Below are positions 6,852 through 13,652 of a stretch of 64,000 nucleotides of DNA, piece by piece. The first letter of the stretch is position 1. Each line of letters starts with the position of its first letter. The translations under genes were made by a program, and so were the position numbers. A model generated the notes under the pieces. That model was not told where the DNA came from. It was given only the letters and a program-made list of their open reading frames with translations, and made no database searches. This DNA comes from Dehalococcoidia bacterium (GTDB lineage Bacteria; Chloroflexota; Dehalococcoidia; DSTF01; JACRBR01), in the NCBI GenBank assembly GCA_021462855.1, contig JAJTXQ010000036.1:1-64000 (forward strand), written 5' to 3'.

Positions 6852-8414
6852 CTAGGGTCGCATGCCGCGGGCGATCGGGCCGCGCGGCGACGACTCGATG
6901 ATCTCGTACGCGCGGCGCGCGAACTCCACCAGCAGCGGCCGCGTGTCGCGCGGGTCGATGATCTCCTCGATCCCGAACACCTCCGCGGTCAGGATCGGGT
7001 CGCGCAGCGACGCGAGGTTCGCCTCGAGCTCGGCGCGCAGCTTGTCGGGGTCATCGGCGGCCTGGAGCTGCCGCTTGTACGCCGCCTCAACGCCGCCCTC
7101 GATCGGCAGCGAGCCCCACTCGGCCGAAGGCCACGCGTAGCGCGTGTTCGCGCGCGTGTGGTTCGTGTGCCCGGCGCCCGCGACGCCGAACGTCTTGCGG
7201 ATGATGATCGCGCACCACGGCGTCGTCGCCTGGTACACCGCGGCGAGCGCGCGCACGCCCTTGCGGATCGTCCCCTGCTCCTCCGCCACGATGCCGACCA
7301 GGAACCCCGGGTTGTCGACGAGGTTCACGACCGGCAGGTGGAACGTGTCGCACAGGTCGACGAAGCGTGTCATCTTCTCGGCGGCCGCGGCATCGATGGC
7401 GCCGGCGGCGAACAGCGGGTCATTCGCCATCACGCCGAGCGGGATGCCATCGACGCGCGCGAGCCCGGTGATCAGCGCCGGTCCATAGTGCCGTCCCATC
7501 TCGAAGAACGAATCGATGTCGAACACGAGCTCGATGATCTCGCGCATGTCGTACGGGCGGCGGCGGTCGCGCGGGACGATCGACAGCAGCGCCTCCTCCC
7601 GCCTCCCCGGGTCGTCATCGGGGTCGACGAGCGGCGGCGCCTCCCAGACCGACGACGGCAGGTACGACAGGAAGCGCCGGACATGCTCGAACGCCTCGGC
7701 CTCCGACTCCACCTCGTTGTCGACCGCGCCGCTCGCGTGCGCCTGGATGTGCGAGCCGCCGAGTTCCTCCTTGTCGACCTCGCGCCCGAACGCGCGGTAG
7801 ACGACAGGCGGCCCGGCGACGAACAGCTGGCTCGCCCCGCGCACCATCACCGAGAAGTGCGACGCGGCGACGCGCGCGGCGCCGAGCCCAGCGACCGGAC
7901 CGAGCGCCGCCGCAACGACCGGCACCTGCGAGAGCAGCGCCACCGAGACGTCCCAGTCCGGGTTGAACGGCACGTAGGAGCGGCGGAGCGCCGCATTCGT
8001 CTTCACGCTGCCGCCGCCGCCCGTGCCATCGACCAGCCGCACGACGGGGATGCGCAGCTCGCGCGCGGTGCGTTCGCTCCACCCCATCTTGTTGCCGACC
8101 GCGCCGTCGGCCGCGCCGCCGCGCACGGTGAAGTCGTCGGCGCCGATGACGATCGGGCGGCCGTCGATCGTGCCGCGCCCCGTCACGAAGTTCGATGGCG
8201 TGAGGCCGCGCAGCTTGCCGTCGTCGTCGTACTCGACGCGGCCGGCGATCGTGCCCGCCTCGCGGAATGAGCCGTCATCGAGCAGCGCGTCGATGCGCTC
8301 GCGGACGGGCATGCGCCCGGCCGCGACGTGGCGCGCGACGCGCTCCTCGCCGCCCATCTGCCGCGCGAGCGCGCGCCGACGCGCGATCTCCTCGAGCTCT
8401 GGCTCCCACGTCAT
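6852..8414 (-). CDS. Acyl-CoA carboxylase carboxyltransferase (beta) subunit
   Basis: This 520-residue protein carries two crotonase-like carboxyltransferase domains, as in propionyl- or methylcrotonyl-CoA carboxylase beta subunits. It transfers the carboxyl group from biotin to an acyl-CoA. The N-half has RERIDALLDDGSF, GADDFTVRGGA and GPVAGLGAARVAASHF; the C-half has LVDNPGFLVG, IIIRKTFGVAGAGHTNH and EWGSLPIEGGVEAAYKR. The ORF in the track is open far upstream, but that extension has shadow composition; MTWEPELEEIARRRALARQ is the natural start. No biotin carboxylase subunit is adjacent, so its partner is elsewhere. The acyl-CoA substrate is unclear. Confidence 0.9.
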   Translation of the reverse strand: MTWEPELEEIARRRALARQMGGEERVARHVAAGRMPVRERIDALLDDGSFREAGTIAGRVEYDDDGKLRGLTPSNFVTGRGTIDGRPIVIGADDFTVRGGAADGAVGNKMGWSERTARELRIPVVRLVDGTGGGGSVKTNAALRRSYVPFNPDWDVSVALLSQVPVVAAALGPVAGLGAARVAASHFSVMVRGASQLFVAGPPVVYRAFGREVDKEELGGSHIQAHASGAVDNEVESEAEAFEHVRRFLSYLPSSVWEAPPLVDPDDDPGRREEALLSIVPRDRRRPYDMREIIELVFDIDSFFEMGRHYGPALITGLARVDGIPLGVMANDPLFAAGAIDAAAAEKMTRFVDLCDTFHLPVVNLVDNPGFLVGIVAEEQGTIRKGVRALAAVYQATTPWCAIIIRKTFGVAGAGHTNHTRANTRYAWPSAEWGSLPIEGGVEAAYKRQLQAADDPDKLRAELEANLASLRDPILTAEVFGIEEIIDPRDTRPLLVEFARRAYEIIESSPRGPIARGMRP

Positions 8415-8484
8415 CGCGCCGCCAGTGTAACGCCGCGGGCCAGCGCCCGCCGCCGCTGCGCAGCACAACGGCGATCCGCAAGCG

Positions 8485-8859
8485 TCAACGGCGGGAGGCG
8501 TCGAACTGCGCCACCAGCGCAGCCGGCGCGACGCAGCGCCACGCGTCTTCGATGAGGCCTGCGAGCATCTTCCAGTCCTGCCGCACGTCGACGTACACGC
8601 CGAGCCACCCGCGGTGCCCGACGTACGGCGGCGAGAAGAACCGCTCCGGCGCCATATCGACCAGCGCACGCTGCGCGCCGTCTGGCGCGGCGCACCAGAA
8701 CGCCACGCGGTCGTCGTGGTGGTGATTGCTGTACACGGCAAAGAGCTTCTTGTCGCGCAAGAACCACGCCGGCTCGCCGTGGCTCGGTCGCTCGGTCGCC
8801 TCCGGCATGGCCATGCAGAGCGCGCGCAGGCGCGGCAACGGGTCGGCGCGTCGTGGCAT
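8485..8859 (-). CDS. MmcQ/YjbR-family protein
   Basis: This 124-residue protein has the MmcQ/YjbR fold pattern: ATERPSHGEPAWFLRDKKLFAVYSNHH, then a central strand pair and SPPYVGHRGWLGVYVD near the C-terminus. The family adopts a double-psi-like DNA-binding fold and its cellular role is poorly defined. The real gene is the C-terminal third of a long tracked ORF; MPRRADPLPRL gives the start. It follows no obvious operon partner, being 70 nt upstream of the carboxyltransferase gene on the same strand and divergent from the flavodoxin gene. Confidence 0.82.
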   Translation of the reverse strand: MPRRADPLPRLRALCMAMPEATERPSHGEPAWFLRDKKLFAVYSNHHHDDRVAFWCAAPDGAQRALVDMAPERFFSPPYVGHRGWLGVYVDVRQDWKMLAGLIEDAWRCVAPAALVAQFDASRR

Positions 8860-8929
8860 GGCAGCGATCCTAGCACGGACGCTGCGTCCGCGTCGCTCCT
8901 CCGCTAGCATGAGGCGAAGGAGGGGCGAC

Positions 8930-9424
8930 ATGCGCGTGCTGATCGCGGCCTCATCGAAGTACGGCGCGACGCGCGAGATCGCCGAGCGCATCGCGGACAC
9001 CATCGCCGCGGAGGGGCTCGCTACATCGGTCATCGAGCCGGGCCCCGCGCCCGGGATCGGCGCGTTTGACGCGGCCATCCTCGGCAGCGCCGTGTACATG
9101 GGCCACTGGATGAAGCCGATGCGCGAGTTCGTCGAGCGGCACGCGGAGGCGCTTGCGCAACGCCCCGCGTGGTTGTTCTCCAGCGGGCCGGTCGGCGACC
9201 CACCGAAACCGGCCGAGGAGGACGTCGACGTCTCGGATATCGAGGCGCTGGTGCACCCCCGCGGACACCGCGTGTTCACCGGCCGCCTGGCGCGGAAGGA
9301 CATGGGGTTCGCCGACCGCGCCATCGCCACGGCGCTTCGCGCGCCGGACGGCGACTTCCGAGACTGGGCGGCGATCGAGGCATGGGCGCGCGAGATCGCC
9401 GCGGCGTTGCGGCGGTCCAGCTGA
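8930..9424 (+). CDS. Flavodoxin-domain protein (HemG-like)
   Basis: This 164-residue flavodoxin-fold protein opens with MRVLIAASSKYGATREIAERI, in which the SSKYGAT loop binds FMN phosphate, and continues with AAILGSAVYMGHWMKPMREFV and LFSSGPVGD. This pattern matches the flavodoxin-domain proteins related to menaquinone-dependent protoporphyrinogen dehydrogenase HemG, though the group also holds general electron carriers. The ATG at 8930 has a strong AAGGAGGGG site 7 nt upstream, so the longer tracked ORF starting at 8726 is rejected. It is followed 52 nt later by a SnoaL-like gene. Confidence 0.85.
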   Translation: MRVLIAASSKYGATREIAERIADTIAAEGLATSVIEPGPAPGIGAFDAAILGSAVYMGHWMKPMREFVERHAEALAQRPAWLFSSGPVGDPPKPAEEDVDVSDIEALVHPRGHRVFTGRLARKDMGFADRAIATALRAPDGDFRDWAAIEAWAREIAAALRRSS

Positions 9425-9476
9425 CGCACGCGTCCGCGACACAGCATCGCGCAGATCCCGGGGAGGAGCGACCGCC

Positions 9477-9842
9477 ATGCGCATCACAGATCCGGCCGAC
9501 CTATCGCAGCGCTTCGCGGAGTACATGCACGCCGGCGACATCGACGCCGTAATGAGCCTGTACGAGGACGGGGCCGTCATGCCTGACAACTTCGGCGTCA
9601 ATCAGAGCGGCGCGGCGACGATCCGCGCGAACATGGCGCCATTCGCGCAGGCGCGGCCCGACATCCGCTGCGACGTCACGAAGGTGATCATCGCCGGCGA
9701 CATCGCGCTCGTGCACAACCGCTGGTCGATGTCCGGCGCCTCGGGCTACGCCATCGAGGTCGCGCGAAAACAGGCCGATGGCACGTGGCGCTACGTCATC
9801 GACGACCCGTTCAACCAGCTCGTCCCCGACAACATCGTGTAG
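9477..9842 (+). CDS. SnoaL/NTF2-like protein
   Basis: This 121-residue protein has the cone-shaped SnoaL/NTF2 fold: helices from SQRFAEYMHAGDIDAVMSLYEDGAVM, then strands ending in GTWRYVIDDPFNQ. Members act as small isomerases, hydrolases or binding proteins and the substrate cannot be deduced. The ATG has GGGGAGGAG upstream. It is possibly cotranscribed with the flavodoxin gene. Confidence 0.8.
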   Translation: MRITDPADLSQRFAEYMHAGDIDAVMSLYEDGAVMPDNFGVNQSGAATIRANMAPFAQARPDIRCDVTKVIIAGDIALVHNRWSMSGASGYAIEVARKQADGTWRYVIDDPFNQLVPDNIV

Positions 9843-9896
9843 CGCACACCGTGGCGGCGGCGCCGGGTCCAGGCGATGCGGCACATCGCCACGCGA

Positions 9897-9924
9897 TACA
9901 ATTCCAGCCACGCGTTGACGTGGC
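9897..9924 (+). promoter_or_regulatory. MarR gene -10 element and inverted-repeat operator candidate
   Basis: TACAAT (9897-9902) is a good -10. GCCACG-N6-CGTGGC (9907-9924) lies over the expected transcription start, about 30 nt before the MarR start codon. A perfect 6-bp dyad in that position is typical of an autoregulatory operator. No convincing -35 is seen. Confidence 0.45.
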
Positions 9925-9955
9925 AGTGTTGCGGTGCGCCGGCGCAGGAGGTCGC

Positions 9956-10426
9956 ATGAGCTCACGGTCCCGGGATGACCGCGGCGTCGATTACGCCGCC
10001 CTCGCTGAGTTCCGCTACCAGCTGCGGCAGTTCCTTCGGTCCAGCGAGGACGCCGCACGCGGCGTCGGCCTTCAGCCGCAACAGCATCAGCTGCTCCTGG
10101 CGGTGAAGGGCGCGCCGACGCCCGACGTCACGATCCGTCACCTGAGCGAGCGGATGCAGCTGCGCCATCACAGCGTGGTGGAATTGATCGACCGGCTCGC
10201 CGAGCGCGACCTCGTGCGGCGCCGCCCGGGCGCCGCCGACCGCCGCACCGTCTGCGTGGAGCTGACCGACGAAGGAGAGGTCGTGTTGCGGGCGCTCTCC
10301 GTGCACCATGTGAAGATGCTCGCGGACGCGCGCGGCCTCGTGCGCGCGCTCGCCGCTGTAGTCCCCGCGCGCGTCACCCGCGCATCACCATCGCCCTCGG
10401 CTCGATGCGCGCGCTCAGGTCCTTGA
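9956..10426 (+). CDS. MarR-family transcriptional regulator
   Basis: This 156-residue winged-helix protein shows DYAALAEFRYQLRQFLRSSED, the recognition helix region TIRHLSERMQLRHHSVVELIDRL, and the wing RRRPGAADRRTVCVELTDEG, the classical MarR DR-motif. The ATG at 9956 follows GCAGGAGG. Its last 53 bases overlap the end of the convergent PRC-barrel gene, and the Arg/Ser-rich tail after LVRALAAVVPARV looks non-functional, so a recent loss of an earlier stop codon is possible. It probably regulates itself through the dyad upstream. Confidence 0.88.
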   Translation: MSSRSRDDRGVDYAALAEFRYQLRQFLRSSEDAARGVGLQPQQHQLLLAVKGAPTPDVTIRHLSERMQLRHHSVVELIDRLAERDLVRRRPGAADRRTVCVELTDEGEVVLRALSVHHVKMLADARGLVRALAAVVPARVTRASPSPSARCARSGP

Positions 10427-11309
10427 TCATCGCTTCATCGCGTTTGAGCGATTGCCGCAGGCCGAAATCTTCCGTGCGGCCGATCTCCATCTTCAACTCG
10501 CCCAGGTCGTAGGCGAGCAGGCGCCGCAGCAGTTCCGCCTCCTCGGGTGAGAGGTGCAGCGTGACCGGGTCTCCGACGCTGGACGGCATCCCCGCGCCGT
10601 CGGCGCCATCCCGCACGAGATCCTCGAGGCCGTGGTACTCCATCCCCGCGAATACCCGCTTCGAGTCGATGTTCAGCACCACGCTCGACATCTCCCAGCT
10701 GACATGATCAACCCGGTGCGGCGACACGAGCAGGTCGCGGTGGTGCAGCCAGCCGCCGGTCTCGACGATGAAGTCGCGGATCCGCCAGTCCGCCAGCACG
10801 AAATCGGACACCCGGCCCACCGGCCCGCTATGCGTGACAACGTGGTAGCCGGCGATCGCGCGCAGGCTCCGCAGGTGCGGATCTCCCGGCTGTTCGCAGA
10901 ATGTCATCGATTCGCCACGGCTGGTCGCCGCGTGCATGCTCGTGAGCGGCAGCGGCGTCAGGCCGATCGGTGCGTAGTAGGCGCCAATCCAGTACGCCGG
11001 CCAGGAGAAATAGTCGCGGTACTGCAATTCCTTCTGGCGCGATACCGGGATCTCCGTCTCGACGGGCGGGCTCCCGGCGACCTGCTCGCACGTCAGGTCC
11101 ACGTCCACGCGCCGTTTGCGCCGGTCGATGCGCTGCACCGCCAGCGGCGAGATCAGCACCCGCCGGCTCTGGAGCCACGAACCTGTTTCGACGACGACGT
11201 AACGCGTGTTCCACGTTTCATCGTCGAAGTACAGGTCTCGCGCCGAGCCCAACTCGCCGTCGCGCGCGTTGATCGTGAAGCCTTCCATGTCTCGCGCTGT
11301 CGTAAGCAT
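10374..11309 (-). CDS. PRC-barrel domain protein
   Basis: This 311-residue cytosolic protein has two PRC-barrel domains. The first is at about 1-75 (MEGFTINARDGELGSARDLYFDD, RYVVVETGSWL, RRVLISPLAV) and the second at about 145-215 (IAGYHVVTHSGPVGRVSDFVL, FIVETGGWLHHRDLLVSP). A C-terminal helical tail follows. PRC barrels are small beta-barrel adaptors found in photosynthetic reaction centres, RimM and stress proteins. Duplicate-barrel proteins like this are common in desiccation- or stress-related contexts but are poorly characterised. It is convergent and overlapping with the MarR gene, and its 5' region contains a perfect 17-bp dyad. Confidence 0.85.
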   Translation of the reverse strand: MLTTARDMEGFTINARDGELGSARDLYFDDETWNTRYVVVETGSWLQSRRVLISPLAVQRIDRRKRRVDVDLTCEQVAGSPPVETEIPVSRQKELQYRDYFSWPAYWIGAYYAPIGLTPLPLTSMHAATSRGESMTFCEQPGDPHLRSLRAIAGYHVVTHSGPVGRVSDFVLADWRIRDFIVETGGWLHHRDLLVSPHRVDHVSWEMSSVVLNIDSKRVFAGMEYHGLEDLVRDGADGAGMPSSVGDPVTLHLSPEEAELLRRLLAYDLGELKMEIGRTEDFGLRQSLKRDEAMIKDLSARIEPRAMVMRG

Positions 11310-11341
11310 CGTCAGATCCGTTCTGCTGACCCTCCCAAAGT

Positions 11342-11358
11342 ATATCGTGAAACGATAT
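11342..11358 (-). promoter_or_regulatory. 17-bp palindromic operator candidate upstream of the PRC-barrel gene
   Basis: ATATCGT-GAA-ACGATAT is a perfect 7-3-7 dyad in an AT-rich patch, 33 nt upstream of the PRC-barrel start. The sequence differs from the MarR dyad at 9907-9924, so a different regulator is likely. Confidence 0.45.
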
Positions 11359-11494
11359 CAGATCCGTGGCAAACGGCGCCCGCGGCATGCATGCGCCATC
11401 GCGTTACCCCCGCCACCTCCCGAAGGCACTTGATGCACCGCCGCGCCTGCCGTAGCGTTCAGCGCATCGCAATCAGGCAGGAGCGAGGGGACCA

Positions 11495-12274
11495 ATGCCG
11501 ACGTTCAACTCCGCGGGCGTGCCGATCCACTACACCGACGAGGGAAGCGGCCCGCCGGTCGTGCTCGCGCACGGGTTCGCCGCGGACGCTGACCGCAACT
11601 GGCGCGCGCCCGGCGTCATCGCAGCGCTGCTCGCCGCGGGCAGGCGCGTCATCGCGTTCGATGCGCGTGGCCACGGCGCCAGCGGCAAGCCGCATGACCC
11701 GGAGGCGTATGACCGCGACGCCATGGCCGGCGACGTGGTGCGCCTCATGGACCACCTGGGCATCGAACGCGCCGACCTTGCGGGTTACTCGATGGGCGGG
11801 TTCACGTCGGCGTCGCTGCTCGCGAAACACCCGGAGCGGTTCAACAGCGTGGTCCTCGCCGGCGTCGGCGACTCGGTCATCGAGCCGGGCCAGGCGTCGA
11901 TGCGCGGCCGCTCGCGGCACATCGCCGAGGCGATGCGCGCATCGGCCGGAGCGCGGCACGACGACGAGACGGCGCGCGGCTTCCGCGTCTTCGCCGAGGC
12001 GTTGGGGAATGACCTGCAGGCGCTCGCCGCGGTGGTCTCCGCGCCCGACCGCGCGATGTTCGACCCGGCCGCGCTCGCCGGCAACACGCTGCCCGTGCTC
12101 GTACTCGTCGGCGATGCCGACGCGCTCATTGGACCGAGCGATGGCCTCGCCGCAGCCGTCCGCGGCGCGAAGCACGTCGTCGTGCCGGGCGATCACCTCA
12201 GCGCCGTCGGCCAGGCGGCGTTCCGGCAGGCGATCGTAGATTTCCTCGCCGAGTGCTCACCCGCCGGCGGGTAG
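11495..12274 (+). CDS. Alpha/beta hydrolase
   Basis: This 259-residue serine hydrolase has the full alpha/beta-fold signature: oxyanion HGFAAD (about 26-31), FDARGHGASGKP, the nucleophile elbow GYSMGG with Ser99, the acid Asp in VLVGDADALIG, and the catalytic His in VVPGDHLSAV. The length is typical of the esterase/haloperoxidase-like group. A GGAGCGAGGGG site precedes the ATG. No neighbour reveals its substrate. It ends 4 nt from the convergent gene at 12279. Confidence 0.88.
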   Translation: MPTFNSAGVPIHYTDEGSGPPVVLAHGFAADADRNWRAPGVIAALLAAGRRVIAFDARGHGASGKPHDPEAYDRDAMAGDVVRLMDHLGIERADLAGYSMGGFTSASLLAKHPERFNSVVLAGVGDSVIEPGQASMRGRSRHIAEAMRASAGARHDDETARGFRVFAEALGNDLQALAAVVSAPDRAMFDPAALAGNTLPVLVLVGDADALIGPSDGLAAAVRGAKHVVVPGDHLSAVGQAAFRQAIVDFLAECSPAGG

Positions 12275-12278
12275 CGCG

Positions 12279-12659
12279 CTACGCCGACACGTACGACTCG
12301 AGTTCCGCGAAGTTCCAGCGGCGCATGTTACGGGGGTCGTACGCCTTTGGGCCGCGGTTGGTCCAGCGACGGCCGTCAGCCGTCTCGACCATCCAGTTCG
12401 GATTGACGTTGCGGCCCTTCGCGCGCTCGCTGTACGGCGCACCCTTCACGCCGAGCCAGATGTAGCGCACCGGCCAGCGCCCGGCGTTCCGGCACTCGGT
12501 GAACATCGCCTGGAAGTACGACGCGCCGAGATGCGAGTAATGGCGCTCGTCGAACGCGGCGTCGGCGCGCGCGGCCATCTTGCTGGCGGCTTCGCGCGCA
12601 GCGGCGCCGACGGGAGAAGCTGAGCTGACGACAGGCACCGGCTTGGTGGGTTCGGGCAT
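12279..12659 (-). CDS. Hypothetical protein behind the FGE gene
   Basis: This protein of 126 residues belongs to no family I recognise. After a low-complexity N-terminus (PTKPVPVVSSASPVG) there is a helical Ala-rich stretch. Then comes a Trp/Tyr/Arg-rich core (YSHLGASYFQAMF, WPVRYIWLGVKG, NPNWMVETADGRRWTNRG, RRWNFAELESYV). It lies 27 nt downstream of the FGE gene on the same strand, so it is likely the third gene of the sulfatase-FGE transcript. No signal peptide or membrane segment is visible. The GTGs upstream of 12659 could also be used. Confidence 0.6.
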   Translation of the reverse strand: MPEPTKPVPVVSSASPVGAAAREAASKMAARADAAFDERHYSHLGASYFQAMFTECRNAGRWPVRYIWLGVKGAPYSERAKGRNVNPNWMVETADGRRWTNRGPKAYDPRNMRRWNFAELESYVSA

Positions 12660-12686
12660 CACCACATGGTACGCGCTCGGCGCGGC

Positions 12687-13637
12687 TCAGACATCGCGCG
12701 CGCAGCGGAAGCCCGTGTGACCGGTGGCGCTGTCCGGCGTGTTCGCGCTGCGCGCCGACACGCGATAGCGGTGGCAGTACGAGGCGTGGCACAGGTACGA
12801 GCCGCCGCGGATCACCTTCTGCACGCCGTCCGGGGGCCCTTGCGGCCGGTCCGCGCTCGCCATCGCGTGCCAGTCGACGCTGAACCAGTCGGCGCACCAC
12901 TCCCACACGTTGCCCGACGTGTTATACAGCCCGAAGCCGTTCGGCGCATATGCGTCGACTGGCGCGGCGCCGTAGTAGCCGTCGTCGCCCGTGTTGTCGT
13001 TCGGGAACGTGCCCTGCCAGATGTTGCAGCGATGCTCGCCGCCGGGCGTCAGATCGTCGCCCCACGGGTAGCGCCGCTGATCCAGACCGCCGCGCGCCGC
13101 GCATTCCCATTCCGCCTCGGTCGGCAGGCGCAGCCCGGCCCACGCGCAGTACGCCATCGCATCGTTCCATGAGACGTGCACGACCGGATGCCGCATGCGG
13201 CCATCGAGCGTTGAGTGCGGGCCCTCGGGACGGCGCCAGTGCGCGCCGGCCACCTCGCGCCACCACGGCGCGGCCGCGACGCCGCGCGTCTCCGGGAACT
13301 CGTCCGGGAGCAGCCCCGCGAAGACAAAAGACCAGCCGTAGCGCTCCGCGTCCGTCGCGTAGCCCGTCGCGTCCACGAATGCGGCGAACTGCTCGTTGCT
13401 GACGGCGCAGGCATCGATCCAGAACGGGTCGAGCGTCACGCGCCGCGCCGGGCCCTCGCCGTCGGCGCGGTAGCCGATGCCATCGTCCGTGCCCATGATG
13501 AAGTCACCGCCGGCGACCAACACCATGCCGTCCGTCGTGCCTCGCGGTGACGCGGCGATGCTCGCCACACCGGTGGCGCCGTGCCGCTCGCCCGCGGATG
13601 GAGCGCAGCACGGTGCGGCGTGCTGTTCGTCACACAC
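12687..13637 (-). CDS. Formylglycine-generating enzyme (aerobic FGE/SUMF1 family)
   Basis: This 316-residue enzyme oxidises the active-site cysteine of type I sulfatases (CxPxR) to formylglycine using oxygen. The FGE-sulfatase domain begins at MVLVAGGDFIMGT and ends with RGGSYLCHASYCHRYR. In that motif Cys283 and Cys288 match the two copper-binding catalytic cysteines of characterised FGEs, and SANTPDS and GFRCA follow as in bona fide enzymes. Lookalike family members without these cysteines are thereby excluded. The N-terminus carries a CCAP motif seen in bacterial FGEs. The GTG start lies 15 nt after the sulfatase stop codon, indicating an operon in which the enzyme matures its neighbour. 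Confidence 0.93.
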   Translation of the reverse strand: MCDEQHAAPCCAPSAGERHGATGVASIAASPRGTTDGMVLVAGGDFIMGTDDGIGYRADGEGPARRVTLDPFWIDACAVSNEQFAAFVDATGYATDAERYGWSFVFAGLLPDEFPETRGVAAAPWWREVAGAHWRRPEGPHSTLDGRMRHPVVHVSWNDAMAYCAWAGLRLPTEAEWECAARGGLDQRRYPWGDDLTPGGEHRCNIWQGTFPNDNTGDDGYYGAAPVDAYAPNGFGLYNTSGNVWEWCADWFSVDWHAMASADRPQGPPDGVQKVIRGGSYLCHASYCHRYRVSARSANTPDSATGHTGFRCARDV

Positions 13638-13652
13638 GGCCGCGATCGCGCA

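Noticed and set aside
8415-8876. N-terminal extension of the 674-aa carboxyltransferase ORF
   Set aside because: The extension has Cys/Arg/Ser-rich shadow composition and overlaps the MmcQ/YjbR gene in another frame; the family start is at 8414.
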